Shown: positions 8,059 through 13,936 of the stretch, in pieces
Position numbering within the stretch: the stretch's first letter is position 1
Layout of the letters: the number at the start of each line of letters is the position of its first letter
Source: Candidatus Nomurabacteria bacterium
GTDB lineage: Bacteria; Patescibacteriota; Minisyncoccia; Phycocordibacterales; UBA5272
Direction: 5' to 3'
NCBI GenBank assembly: GCA_003518045.1
Contig: DOZK01000002.1
Location: 7,048-26,941 of the forward strand
DNA length: 19,894 nucleotides
Notes under the pieces: model-generated
The model's database searches: none
What the model was told of the DNA's origin: nothing
What the model saw: only the letters and a program-made list of their open reading frames with translations
Position numbers and translations under genes: made by a program

Positions 8059-8775
8059 TTAACTGATACTGCTTATGTATATATCACCAGTTTTTGTCGT
8101 CTGTGAAGCGGAAATACTCCCCTTTCTTATAAGCTCAAGTAAAGCAATAAAATTAACAATTAAAAGTTTTTTCCTTTCAGCAAAATTCGTGGCAACTTCT
8201 GCCAAACTATTTAGGGTAACAGTAGGCGCATTTGAAACACGCTTTAATAAATTCTCAATAACTAACTCAATCCGAATAGCTTGCTCAACAGAAACATTTA
8301 AAATTTTCTTAGGAATAGTAAAAGTAGAAAGTGTTAAAAGTGCAATTGATTGAAGCATTTCTTTTGTTACTCTTTCATCTGGAATAAAAATAGCATTTCC
8401 TTTATAAGAAATTCTTTCTCTTTCATATAAAATATTTTTATCATATACATGACGAACATTATTAGACGCATCTAATAATATTTTATAAATCTCCAATTTA
8501 TGTTCTAGAGCGTGCACTTGTTTTTCTTCTTCTTCGGTATAAACAATGCCAGGCAAAAGAGACTTTGCCTTCATCAGCATAAGAGTCGAGGCCACAAGAA
8601 TGAATTGAGAAATATCTGCGTGGTTTTTTGTATCTAATGCTTTTATATAATTTATATAATCATCAGCTACAGTGACTAAAGAAATTTCTGTAATAGAAAG
8701 CTTCCTATCGCTAATCAGGTCAAGTAGTTTTGTATAAGGACCTTCGAATCGGTCTAATTTAACGTTGAATTCCAT
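8059..8775 (-). CDS. scpA: Segregation and condensation protein A (kleisin)
   Basis: ScpA bridges SMC heads in the bacterial condensin. The 238-aa product starts with the family signature FNVKLDRFEGPYTKLLDLI (normally FEGPLDLLL) and ISEISLVTVADDYINYI-like helices near residues 28-45. It continues with ASTLMLMKAKSLLP (residues about 63-76), the standard kleisin N-terminal domain, and ends with a C-terminal winged helix (FIALLELIRKGSISASQ). It is first in a scpA-scpB-carboxypeptidase run. An extended -10 lies 9 nt before the ATG and there is no SD. Confidence 0.92.
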   Translation of the reverse strand: MEFNVKLDRFEGPYTKLLDLISDRKLSITEISLVTVADDYINYIKALDTKNHADISQFILVASTLMLMKAKSLLPGIVYTEEEEKQVHALEHKLEIYKILLDASNNVRHVYDKNILYERERISYKGNAIFIPDERVTKEMLQSIALLTLSTFTIPKKILNVSVEQAIRIELVIENLLKRVSNAPTVTLNSLAEVATNFAERKKLLIVNFIALLELIRKGSISASQTTKTGDIYISSIS

Positions 8776-8784
8776 ATTGAAGCC

Positions 8785-8793
8785 AGTATATCA
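8785..8793 (-). promoter_or_regulatory. Extended -10 of scpA (TGATATACT)
   Basis: TGA-TATACT on the minus strand ends 9 nt before the scpA ATG. It touches the heptamer array at 8793-8820 and lies about 40 nt from the divergent plus-strand promoter at 8833. Confidence 0.6.
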
Positions 8794-8820
8794 GCGTATA
8801 GCGTTTAGCGTATAGGCATA
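8793..8820. repeat. Heptamer array (AGCGTAT type)
   Basis: Four units are in register: AGCGTAT, AGCGTTT, AGCGTAT, AGGCATA. The array occupies the upstream region of the scpA promoter. Confidence 0.7.
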
Positions 8821-8832
8821 TCTAAAATATTG

Positions 8833-8861
8833 TTGACATTAAGCTAGATTTATTATAGGAT
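8833..8861 (+). promoter_or_regulatory. Promoter of the 62-aa ORF (TTGACA-17-TAGGAT)
   Basis: A perfect -35 TTGACA (8833-8838) is followed by a 17-nt spacer and TAGGAT (8856-8861). The ATG of the downstream ORF lies after exactly 68 nt, giving an mRNA leader of about 60 nt. Unlike its neighbours, this promoter has a full -35. Confidence 0.65.
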
Positions 8862-8929
8862 TTTCACAAAGTTCCTTAACTATTAGGAATACCCCAAAAT
8901 AGGTCTACGGAACACTCAAGGAGCAATCC

Positions 8930-9118
8930 ATGAATGTCAAAATTGACGACGATTTCCCACCGGGCGATGCGATAGTACTCGTTAGCTTGGCAAAAATTCT
9001 CAAAAATAAAAGGGACTACCCTCACGCCCTTGAGGTCATTCAGGCGGCGAAACAGTTCCTGATGATTTATCCAACAGCCACTGGGCCGTTCAAAGTCAAG
9101 AAAGGAAAATCGAACTGA
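8930..9118 (+). CDS. 62-aa hypothetical protein, foreign-looking
   Basis: This is the only plus-strand gene. It starts at ATG 8930 with a good SD (AAGGAG at 8918-8923, 6-nt spacing) and ends in TGA. It has its own promoter (8833-8861) and terminator (9145-9170), making it a self-contained unit. The product starts MNVKIDDDFPPGDAIVL, continues as probable helices (LVSLAKILKNKRDYPHALEV, then IQAAKQFLMIYP) and ends in a basic tail KVKKGKSN. The helix-turn-helix-like middle loosely recalls a single TPR unit, but that is only suggestive. GC content is near one half by eye, clearly above its neighbours. It shares promoter type, leader length and SD position with pyrF. I do not recognise a family. 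Confidence 0.75.
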   Translation: MNVKIDDDFPPGDAIVLVSLAKILKNKRDYPHALEVIQAAKQFLMIYPTATGPFKVKKGKSN

Positions 9119-9144
9119 ATCGGGCTTGAAGTAACAAAGAAATA

Positions 9145-9170
9145 CGCGGACCCCGTCCGCGGATTTTTTA
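9145..9170 (+). terminator. Rho-independent terminator of the 62-aa ORF
   Basis: The stem CGCGGAC/GTCCGCG (9145-9151 with 9155-9161) has a CCC loop and is followed by GATTTTTTAT. It reads in the plus direction, 26 nt after the ORF stop. Confidence 0.85.
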
Positions 9171-9231
9171 TAATAAAGTTACAAAGTTCTACCAATAGTT
9201 TAACTAAAGATATTTTTCTCTAAACTACTTT

Positions 9232-10371
9232 CTATTTTAATACTTGCCAGATTTTTGGATCATTCCCCCCGTCGATTTTAAATACAACAACTCCACCTAA
9301 ACCATAAAGTTTTGCAATACGAATTTTATCTGAAATGGCTATGGCATCAGAATACCAAACTAAATATTGTTTATAGCTCCCTAAGTCTTTCCCATATATA
9401 TCTGTAGTTGTTCCATAAGTAAAACTAAGCTCGCCTCCACTACTGCGGACCGGTGGAATATTTAAACTTCTAGCTAATTCATCAGCGTAATTAAAATTCA
9501 TTGAACCAATTCTAGAATACTGCATTGAAGTTGTGCCAACAGCAGGAATTATTTCGTATTTATATCCATAAGTTGGTACACCTAAAATTAATTTTTTAGC
9601 TGGAATATCAAATAATGCTAAATTTAAAACCTTTTTCACCCATTCAATATCTGCAACTGGTTTATAAATATTCCCTACACTTTTATTTTGATTAACCAAA
9701 TTAGCATCATCCCCCGCTTGATCATAGGCCATGATACGAACTTGATCGCAAACTTTTCCTATAACTTTATAATCATTTGCATAATCAACTTTAGAAAGTA
9801 TTTCTTTTGAAGTTGTTGCATATTTAGATTCGGGTGGCGTACGTGCTTCTATGGTACAAATTAATTTCTTTTTATCTTTATGTAATGCCGTAGAAAGTTC
9901 AGTTAAGAAGGCGGAAAAGTACGGCTTAGACTCTGCGAGTTTTGCTTCATAATCAATATCTATGCCATCAAATTTATTTTTCTTAACTAGAGCAACAATA
10001 TCTTTAACGTGAGCAGTCCGTTTTTTCTTTTGAGATAAAAGTAAGTACTGAAGATTTTTCTCATTGTCATTATGTGGGAAAGATAAAATAGTGGGATACA
10101 CTTTTATTTTTTTCTTCTTAGCCTCAGCGATTAAACTCACCCATGGTTCTTCATTTATTTTTAATGCGTCTTTTATTGTGCCATCTGTTTGTAATTCAAA
10201 AGCAAAAGGACTTATTTGAGTTAGTGATTTAAGATTTGCCAATGTTGTACTGGCCCCTGCTGTTTTCTGCCAATAAGGAATCCAAATAGCTTTTTCAAAA
10301 GGAGAGGTGGCAGAAAAAACACCAACGTAGGTGGAGGATAGCAAAATCGCAGTTAATAAAAGCTTTCTCAT
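9232..10371 (-). CDS. Secreted glycoside hydrolase family 18-type protein
   Basis: This 379-residue exported protein has a TIM-barrel fold of the GH18 type. A signal peptide covers residues 1-20 (LLLTAILLSSTYVGVFSA). The catalytic DxxDxDxE signature is intact as FDGIDIDYE (D135, D138, D140, E142). Further family segments are VRIMAYDQAG, KLILGVPTYGYKYE and, at the C-terminus, YGLGGVVVFKIDGGND. The overall pattern resembles the YaaH/spore-germination-hydrolase branch acting on peptidoglycan or amino-sugar polymers rather than secreted chitinases, but no LysM domain is present. Substrate is unknown; a role in wall remodelling or in attacking host-cell glycans is inference. It is a stand-alone gene with an extended -10 seven nt before the ATG. 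Confidence 0.88.
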   Translation of the reverse strand: MRKLLLTAILLSSTYVGVFSATSPFEKAIWIPYWQKTAGASTTLANLKSLTQISPFAFELQTDGTIKDALKINEEPWVSLIAEAKKKKIKVYPTILSFPHNDNEKNLQYLLLSQKKKRTAHVKDIVALVKKNKFDGIDIDYEAKLAESKPYFSAFLTELSTALHKDKKKLICTIEARTPPESKYATTSKEILSKVDYANDYKVIGKVCDQVRIMAYDQAGDDANLVNQNKSVGNIYKPVADIEWVKKVLNLALFDIPAKKLILGVPTYGYKYEIIPAVGTTSMQYSRIGSMNFNYADELARSLNIPPVRSSGGELSFTYGTTTDIYGKDLGSYKQYLVWYSDAIAISDKIRIAKLYGLGGVVVFKIDGGNDPKIWQVLK

Positions 10372-10378
10372 ACTAATA

Positions 10379-10387
10379 ATTATAACA
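10379..10387 (-). promoter_or_regulatory. Extended -10 of the GH18 gene (TGTTATAAT)
   Basis: This is a consensus TGT-TATAAT whose hexamer ends 7 nt before the ATG. No SD is present, so a leaderless or nearly leaderless message is expected. Confidence 0.65.
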
Positions 10388-10403
10388 CGTATGCACTCAA
10401 GCT

Positions 10404-10438
10404 AATTTTCAATTTCCAATTTTCAATTTTCAAAGAAT
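10404..10438. repeat. Heptamer array (AATTTTC type)
   Basis: AATTTTC, AATTTCC, AATTTTC and AATTTTC run in register, followed by AAAGAAT. The array sits directly beside a dRS3-like palindrome. The same pairing recurs near 12679 and 19710. Confidence 0.75.
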
Positions 10439-10441
10439 ACG

Positions 10442-10474
10442 GACACTGGATTCCCGCCTCCGCGGGAATGACAC
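10442..10474. repeat. dRS3-like palindromic repeat
   Basis: The core is ATTCCC-N8-GGGAAT (arms 10450-10457 and 10462-10469), flanked by GACACTGG and GACAC. Very similar copies lie at 12703, 17063 and 19749. The core architecture matches the neisserial dRS3 repeat. Confidence 0.85.
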
Positions 10475-10480
10475 CGTGCA

Positions 10481-10557
10481 TGTATTTCGTAATCCTTGCT
10501 TCTTGTATCTCACTACCTACTACTTACTACCGACTACCAACTATGAGCCACTATCTA
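10481..10557. repeat. Eleven-unit heptamer register between repeat and gene
   Basis: From 10481 every 7 nt gives TGTATTT, CGTAATC, CTTGCTT, CTTGTAT, CTCACTA, CCTACTA, CTTACTA, CCGACTA, CCAACTA, TGAGCCA, CTATCTA. Five consecutive units end in ACTA. The last unit contains the stop codon of the minus-strand membrane protein gene. Confidence 0.75.
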
Positions 10558-10971
10558 CCTCAACTCTCCTGTTAGAAATAGCGCATCTGTATCATTTGAA
10601 TTTGTATATATTAATGACAAGGCTAGAGAGATTAATATAAGTATTAAGAAAGCAAAATAGAATAATTTTTTATTTTTCTTTAAAAGAAAATAAAAGAGAA
10701 ATAATACAAGCGTAAAAACAAAAAGAGATAAAGATAATACTAAATCTAGTGGCGCTGGATTATTTATCATGAATTCAAAGAAATTTTTACATTGATGTAA
10801 AGAATTACTTTTTGCTTCTTGAAATGTCCCACACATTTGGGATTTCTCCATAAGACTTACATCAAACGGGTTAATATGAGTAATTTGCTTATATTCTAAG
10901 AATGAAATAAACAAACAAATTACAAGTAATACAAATGGAATGAGAAATATTTTCTTTAAATTCTTTTTCAT
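10555..10971 (-). CDS. Hypothetical membrane protein, 138 aa
   Basis: No family is recognised. The sequence shows three hydrophobic spans: about residues 8-25, 76-97 and 103-121, the last two separated by the basic turn KKNKK. Between spans 1 and 2 is a loop of about 50 residues with two cysteines (MCGTF and HQCKNFF), probably extracytoplasmic and possibly disulphide-linked. Its ATG comes one base after the aspS stop (TAG-T-ATG), so it is almost certainly co-transcribed with aspS and placed under the same leader. That link may be fortuitous. Its last codons fall within a heptamer repeat array, so the C-terminus may vary between strains. Confidence 0.75.
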   Translation of the reverse strand: MKKNLKKIFLIPFVLLVICLFISFLEYKQITHINPFDVSLMEKSQMCGTFQEAKSNSLHQCKNFFEFMINNPAPLDLVLSLSLFVFTLVLFLFYFLLKKNKKLFYFAFLILILISLALSLIYTNSNDTDALFLTGELR

Positions 10972-10972
10972 A

Positions 10973-12391
10973 CTACTTTCCTTTTACATCAACACTGATT
11001 TTTAATTCTTTAAGTGCCTTATCGGACGCAGGACATGGTGCTTGCATTAATAAATCCCTTCCTTCGCCTGTTTTTGGGAATGGAATTACTTCACGAATAT
11101 TTGGCTCGCCTAATAAAATCATAAGTAATCTATCTATTCCCCAAGCAATACCGCCATGTGGTGGAGTACCGGACGCAAGAGCGCGTAACATATGTCCAAA
11201 ATTACTTTCAATTCGTGCTTCGTCATAACCCATGATTTCAAATGAAGTTTTTAATTCATTTGCTTTATGTAATCTAATGCCTCCACCACCGATTTCATAA
11301 CCATTCATAGCAATGTCATATTGAGTTGAAAGAATATCTCCAATATTTTTCTTTGCCAAAAAATCTGCTCTGTAAGCATCTTGTATCCCAGTGAATGGAT
11401 TATGGGTGAAAGTCCATTCACCTGTTCCGTCCACATTATCTGATCCAGTTTTTTCAAAAGCTGGAAAATCTATAATCCAACAAAAAGCTAAAAGATTTGC
11501 ATCATTTTTGTATTCACGTATATCTGGCTTGTCATTTCCATATTTTTCCATAGCTTCTTTATAAGTGAAAACTGGGAATGGGACTTGTTGTATTCTTTTT
11601 TCTGGGAATAAATCAGTAACGATTTTAATTAGAATTTCTTCATTTATTTTCATCACATCTTCACGCTCTACGAAACTCATTTCCATGTCCATTTGAGTGA
11701 ACTCTGGTTGTCTATCTCCACGAGTGTCTTCATCTCGCATACATTTTGCAATTTGAAAATATCTTTCAAATCCACCAGCCATGAGCAACTGTTTATATTG
11801 TTGTGGCGATTGTGGAAGAGCGTAAAAACTTCCTGGATAAATACGAGATGGTACAAGATAACTACGTGAGCCTTCTGGAGTTGGATTTGTAAGTAATGGA
11901 GTATCAACTTCTATAAATCCTTTTTCGTTAAAATAATTACGAATATAATTAATTACATTATGACGCATTCTGATATTTCTTTGTATACGAGGGCGACGTT
12001 GATCTAAATATTTTTTCTCTAATCTTATTTCTTCGCCAATTTCACGACCATCGGACGAAATATCAAATGCAGGAGTTTCTGCTTCATTTAAAACTTCTAT
12101 TGAAAGCACTTCAAGCTCGACATCGCCATTTATTACGTCCGCTTTTATATTCTTCTCAGGGCGTTTATTAACTTGCGCTGTAACGGCCAAAACCCACTCA
12201 GGACGCACTTTTTGGGCGACATCGAGGGCTTCTACATGATTTGGCAATACAACAGCCTGGGCCTTCCCTGTAACATCGCGCAAGTCCAAAAAGACCATTT
12301 TCCCTTGGTCGCGACGCACATCAACCCAACCTTTTACAAGGACTTCCTCCCCCACATGCACAGAAATGTCTTTGATATATGTTCTAAGCAT
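10973..12391 (-). CDS. aspS: Aspartate--tRNA ligase, compact form lacking the GAD domain
   Basis: This class II synthetase charges tRNA-Asp, and tRNA-Asn too if non-discriminating. I choose ATG 12391 (472 aa), because MLRTYIKDISVHVGEEVLVKGWVDVRR is, split across positions 1-27, the normal N-terminus. The open frame continues to a GTG at 12490, but that stretch is a structured leader. The OB-fold anticodon domain is residues 1-105; motif 1 is FIEVDTPLLT, motif 2 is CMRDEDTRGDRQPEFTQ, motif 3 is GIAWGIDRLLMIL. The protein is clearly of bacterial type, yet YGNDKPDIREYKNDANLL runs straight into CWIIDFPAFEK. The roughly 120-residue GAD insertion usual there is missing, which explains 472 instead of about 590 residues. 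There is no SD; the ATG directly follows a U-rich tract. Confidence 0.95.
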   Translation of the reverse strand: MLRTYIKDISVHVGEEVLVKGWVDVRRDQGKMVFLDLRDVTGKAQAVVLPNHVEALDVAQKVRPEWVLAVTAQVNKRPEKNIKADVINGDVELEVLSIEVLNEAETPAFDISSDGREIGEEIRLEKKYLDQRRPRIQRNIRMRHNVINYIRNYFNEKGFIEVDTPLLTNPTPEGSRSYLVPSRIYPGSFYALPQSPQQYKQLLMAGGFERYFQIAKCMRDEDTRGDRQPEFTQMDMEMSFVEREDVMKINEEILIKIVTDLFPEKRIQQVPFPVFTYKEAMEKYGNDKPDIREYKNDANLLAFCWIIDFPAFEKTGSDNVDGTGEWTFTHNPFTGIQDAYRADFLAKKNIGDILSTQYDIAMNGYEIGGGGIRLHKANELKTSFEIMGYDEARIESNFGHMLRALASGTPPHGGIAWGIDRLLMILLGEPNIREVIPFPKTGEGRDLLMQAPCPASDKALKELKISVDVKGK

Positions 12392-12540
12392 AAAAATAAC
12401 CGTAAACAAATAGACATACGAAATTCTATTTGTGTACGGACGATTACGGGAACCGTGGTGCCACCATACATTGCTACTTATTGTAGCCACTCGATTATTA
12501 AAATATAAGGCTCCGAAGTTGTTAATTTCATCAAGGCCTT
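12392..12540 (-). promoter_or_regulatory. T-box-type tRNA-sensing leader of aspS
   Basis: The antiterminator spans 12470-12433. Helix A1 is UGUAUGG/CCGUACA; the 7-nt bulge UGGCACC (12463-12457) is the T-box consensus UGGNACC; helix A2 is ACGGUU/AAUCGU with loop CCCGU. A competing terminator has arms 12439-12425 and 12414-12400, 14 of 15 pairs, followed by UUAUUUUU and then the aspS AUG. It shares CCGUAC with A1, so the two folds are mutually exclusive. The bulge UGGC would pair with a tRNA end GCCA, matching the discriminator G73 of tRNA-Asp and tRNA-Asn. Upstream is a stem III-like hairpin GCUAC/GUAGC (12487-12473) and a very short stem I candidate AAGGC/GCCUU (12540-12507). I cannot place the specifier codon: GAU (12532-12530) and AAC (12523-12521) are candidates. 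No stem II or distal stem I modules are seen. Confidence 0.82.
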
Positions 12541-12544
12541 AATA

Positions 12545-12577
12545 TTTATACTAGCACGGATAAGCTGGAAAATACAA
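12545..12577 (-). promoter_or_regulatory. Promoter of the aspS leader
   Basis: TTGTAT (12577-12572) may be a weak -35. The -10 is either TGC-TAGTAT (12556-12548) or the overlapping TATAAA (12550-12545). Either places the transcription start near 12540, exactly where the first stem of the T-box leader begins. Confidence 0.55.
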
Positions 12578-12589
12578 GAATGCCGGGAT

Positions 12590-12697
12590 AATTTTCAATT
12601 TTCAAAAAGATACGAAAAAGAACTGCCCAGCTAATTTTTAATTTTTAATGAAATTACGAAGGCAAGACCTTCGTAAACAATTTCCAATTTTCAAAAA
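12590..12697. repeat. AT-rich heptamer arrays (AATTTTC, AATTTTT)
   Basis: The region holds two AATTTTC units at 12590-12603, two AATTTTT units at 12633-12646, and AATTTCC-AATTTTC at 12679-12692. A hairpin at 12655-12675 is embedded. The 385-nt gap between aspS and trpS thus consists of the T-box leader, its promoter, these arrays, one dRS3-like palindrome and another heptamer array; no gene is seen in it. Confidence 0.6.
12655..12675. terminator. Hairpin, possible trpS terminator
   Basis: The stem TACGAAGG/CCTTCGTA (8 bp) has a 5-nt loop and lies downstream of trpS on the minus strand. Only a weak T-rich stretch (ATTTCATT) follows, so termination is uncertain. Confidence 0.35.
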
Positions 12698-12702
12698 ATA
12701 CA

Positions 12703-12735
12703 GACACTGGATTCCCGTTTTCACGGGAATGACAC
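12703..12735. repeat. dRS3-like palindromic repeat
   Basis: GACACTGG precedes ATTCCCGT-TTTC-ACGGGAAT (12711-12730), which is followed by GACAC. It has the same orientation and flanks as the copy at 10442, and again an AATTTTC array lies next to it. Confidence 0.85.
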
Positions 12736-12740
12736 AAATA

Positions 12741-12775
12741 CGTATTTCGTACTTCGTACTCCTTACTTCTTCTCT
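12741..12775. repeat. Heptamer array (CGTACTT type)
   Basis: CGTATTT, CGTACTT, CGTACTC, CTTACTT and CTTCTCT run in exact register and stop one base before the trpS stop codon. The array partly resembles 10481-10508, which also follows a dRS3-like copy. Confidence 0.7.
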
Positions 12776-12776
12776 C

Positions 12777-13757
12777 TTATTCCAACCCCACCTGAGAGCG
12801 GACGATTTTCATTGTTTGTTCTGCACGAGATTTTGCTTTTTCACCACCGTCTTTTAAGATTGAGAAAATACTTTCTGGATTAGCCATTATCTCGTCATAT
12901 TTTTCTTTTTTACCGGCACGCCATTTTAGAATAGTTTCGAATAATTCTTCTTTTGCTTCTTTATATCCATAGCCACCATTTTCAAACTTGGCTCGTAATT
13001 CTTTATCTTCATCTGCCGTTAAGAAAAGTTTGTGAAGATTATAAATATTATTTTCGTCTGGATTTTTCTTTTCCTCTGGTGCTTTACTGTCTGTAACGAT
13101 ACTCATCACACGTTTTTTTAAATCTTCCTCTTCACAGAAAATTTCTATGTGGTTGTTATAACTCTTGCTCATCTTTTCTCCATCAATGCCTGGAAGTGTC
13201 GCAACTGATTCCAAAATATAATCTTTTGGAAGTTTGAATTCTTCTACACCATATGCACGATTATAATATCCTGCAATATCACGAGCGTATTCGACATGTT
13301 GCTTTTGGTCAGCGCCAACTGGAACAATGTCTGCTCCATAAATTAAAATATCCGCTGCCATAAGTACTGGGTAATCAAAGAGACCTACATTAACATCTTT
13401 ATCTTTTGCTTCTCTATCTTTAAAAGCGTGAGCCCGCATCATATACGGCATAGTAACTAAATTATTGAAAATCCAAGTAAGTTCTGTTACTTCTCTCACA
13501 TCAGACTGTTTAAAAAGAATTGCTTTTGAAATATCAAGTCCACAAGCAATATATGAAGCTGTGGCTTCTAAAGTTTGCCTGCGTAATTCGTCTCCGTTCT
13601 TCACTGTTGTTAGCGCATGATAGTCAGCTAAAAAAACATAACTCTCGTAATCTCCACTATTAGCGAGGTCAATATTTTGCTTCATCGCACCGAAGTAATT
13701 ACCAAAATGAAGCTTCCCTGTTGGTTTAATTCCCGAAACTAAAATTTTCTTTGACAT
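12777..13757 (-). CDS. trpS: Tryptophan--tRNA ligase
   Basis: This class I synthetase charges tRNA-Trp. The 326-residue product has the usual length. The HIGH-like motif appears as GKLHFGNYFGAM near residue 14. The substrate segments FLADYHALTT, YPVLMAADILIYGADIVPVG and DQKQHVEYARDIA are present, and the KMSKS motif is intact in GEKMSKSYNN. The C-terminal helical anticodon domain is complete. It is a single-gene unit with an extended -10 seven nt upstream and no SD. Unlike aspS, it shows no T-box sequence upstream. Confidence 0.96.
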   Translation of the reverse strand: MSKKILVSGIKPTGKLHFGNYFGAMKQNIDLANSGDYESYVFLADYHALTTVKNGDELRRQTLEATASYIACGLDISKAILFKQSDVREVTELTWIFNNLVTMPYMMRAHAFKDREAKDKDVNVGLFDYPVLMAADILIYGADIVPVGADQKQHVEYARDIAGYYNRAYGVEEFKLPKDYILESVATLPGIDGEKMSKSYNNHIEIFCEEEDLKKRVMSIVTDSKAPEEKKNPDENNIYNLHKLFLTADEDKELRAKFENGGYGYKEAKEELFETILKWRAGKKEKYDEIMANPESIFSILKDGGEKAKSRAEQTMKIVRSQVGLE

Positions 13758-13764
13758 GTTATTT

Positions 13765-13773
13765 AGTATAGCA
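13765..13773 (-). promoter_or_regulatory. Extended -10 of trpS (TGCTATACT)
   Basis: TGC-TATACT ends 7 nt before the trpS ATG, predicting a leaderless or nearly leaderless mRNA. Confidence 0.65.
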
Positions 13774-13784
13774 GAGATAGATTT

Positions 13785-13834
13785 CAGATAACAGATTAGT
13801 TAGATGTTAGAAGTTAGAAGTTAGGGGTTAGAAG
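13785..13834. repeat. Heptamer array (TTAGAAG type)
   Basis: TTAGATG, TTAGAAG, TTAGAAG, TTAGGGG and TTAGAAG are in exact register from 13800. They are preceded by two CAGAT units spaced 7 nt apart. The array lies just upstream of the trpS promoter and is roughly the reverse complement of the array at 13874-13901. Confidence 0.8.
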
Positions 13835-13873
13835 AAAAAACACAGTACTTGGTTGTTATATATAAGTATTAAC

Positions 13874-13936
13874 CTCTAACTTCTAACACCTAACTCCTAA
13901 CTTTTTTTGTCTAATGTCTTTTGTCTAATGTCTATT
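13874..13936. repeat. Nine-unit heptamer array (CTAAC, then GTCTAAT type)
   Basis: CTAAC recurs at 13876, 13883, 13890 and 13897. After one T7 unit, GTCTAAT, GTCTTTT, GTCTAAT and GTCTATT continue in the same register to 13936, the base before the dnaJ stop codon. With 13800-13834 it forms a diverged inverted repeat. Confidence 0.8.

Noticed and set aside
12392..12490. N-terminal 33-residue extension of AspRS from a GTG at 12490
   Set aside because: The stretch encodes no AspRS-like sequence, contains the whole T-box antiterminator and terminator, and the family N-terminus begins at ATG 12391.
12173..12508. 111-aa plus-strand ORF over the aspS 5' end
   Set aside because: It is antisense to conserved AspRS sequence and to the T-box leader, with no expression signals.
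13800..13936. CRISPR array
   Set aside because: The units are 7 nt and degenerate, with no 23-40-nt repeat-spacer structure and no cas genes.
13758..13936. T-box or other riboswitch before trpS
   Set aside because: There is no UGGNACC bulge or competing terminator; the region is heptamer repeats, and an extended -10 sits 7 nt from the ATG.
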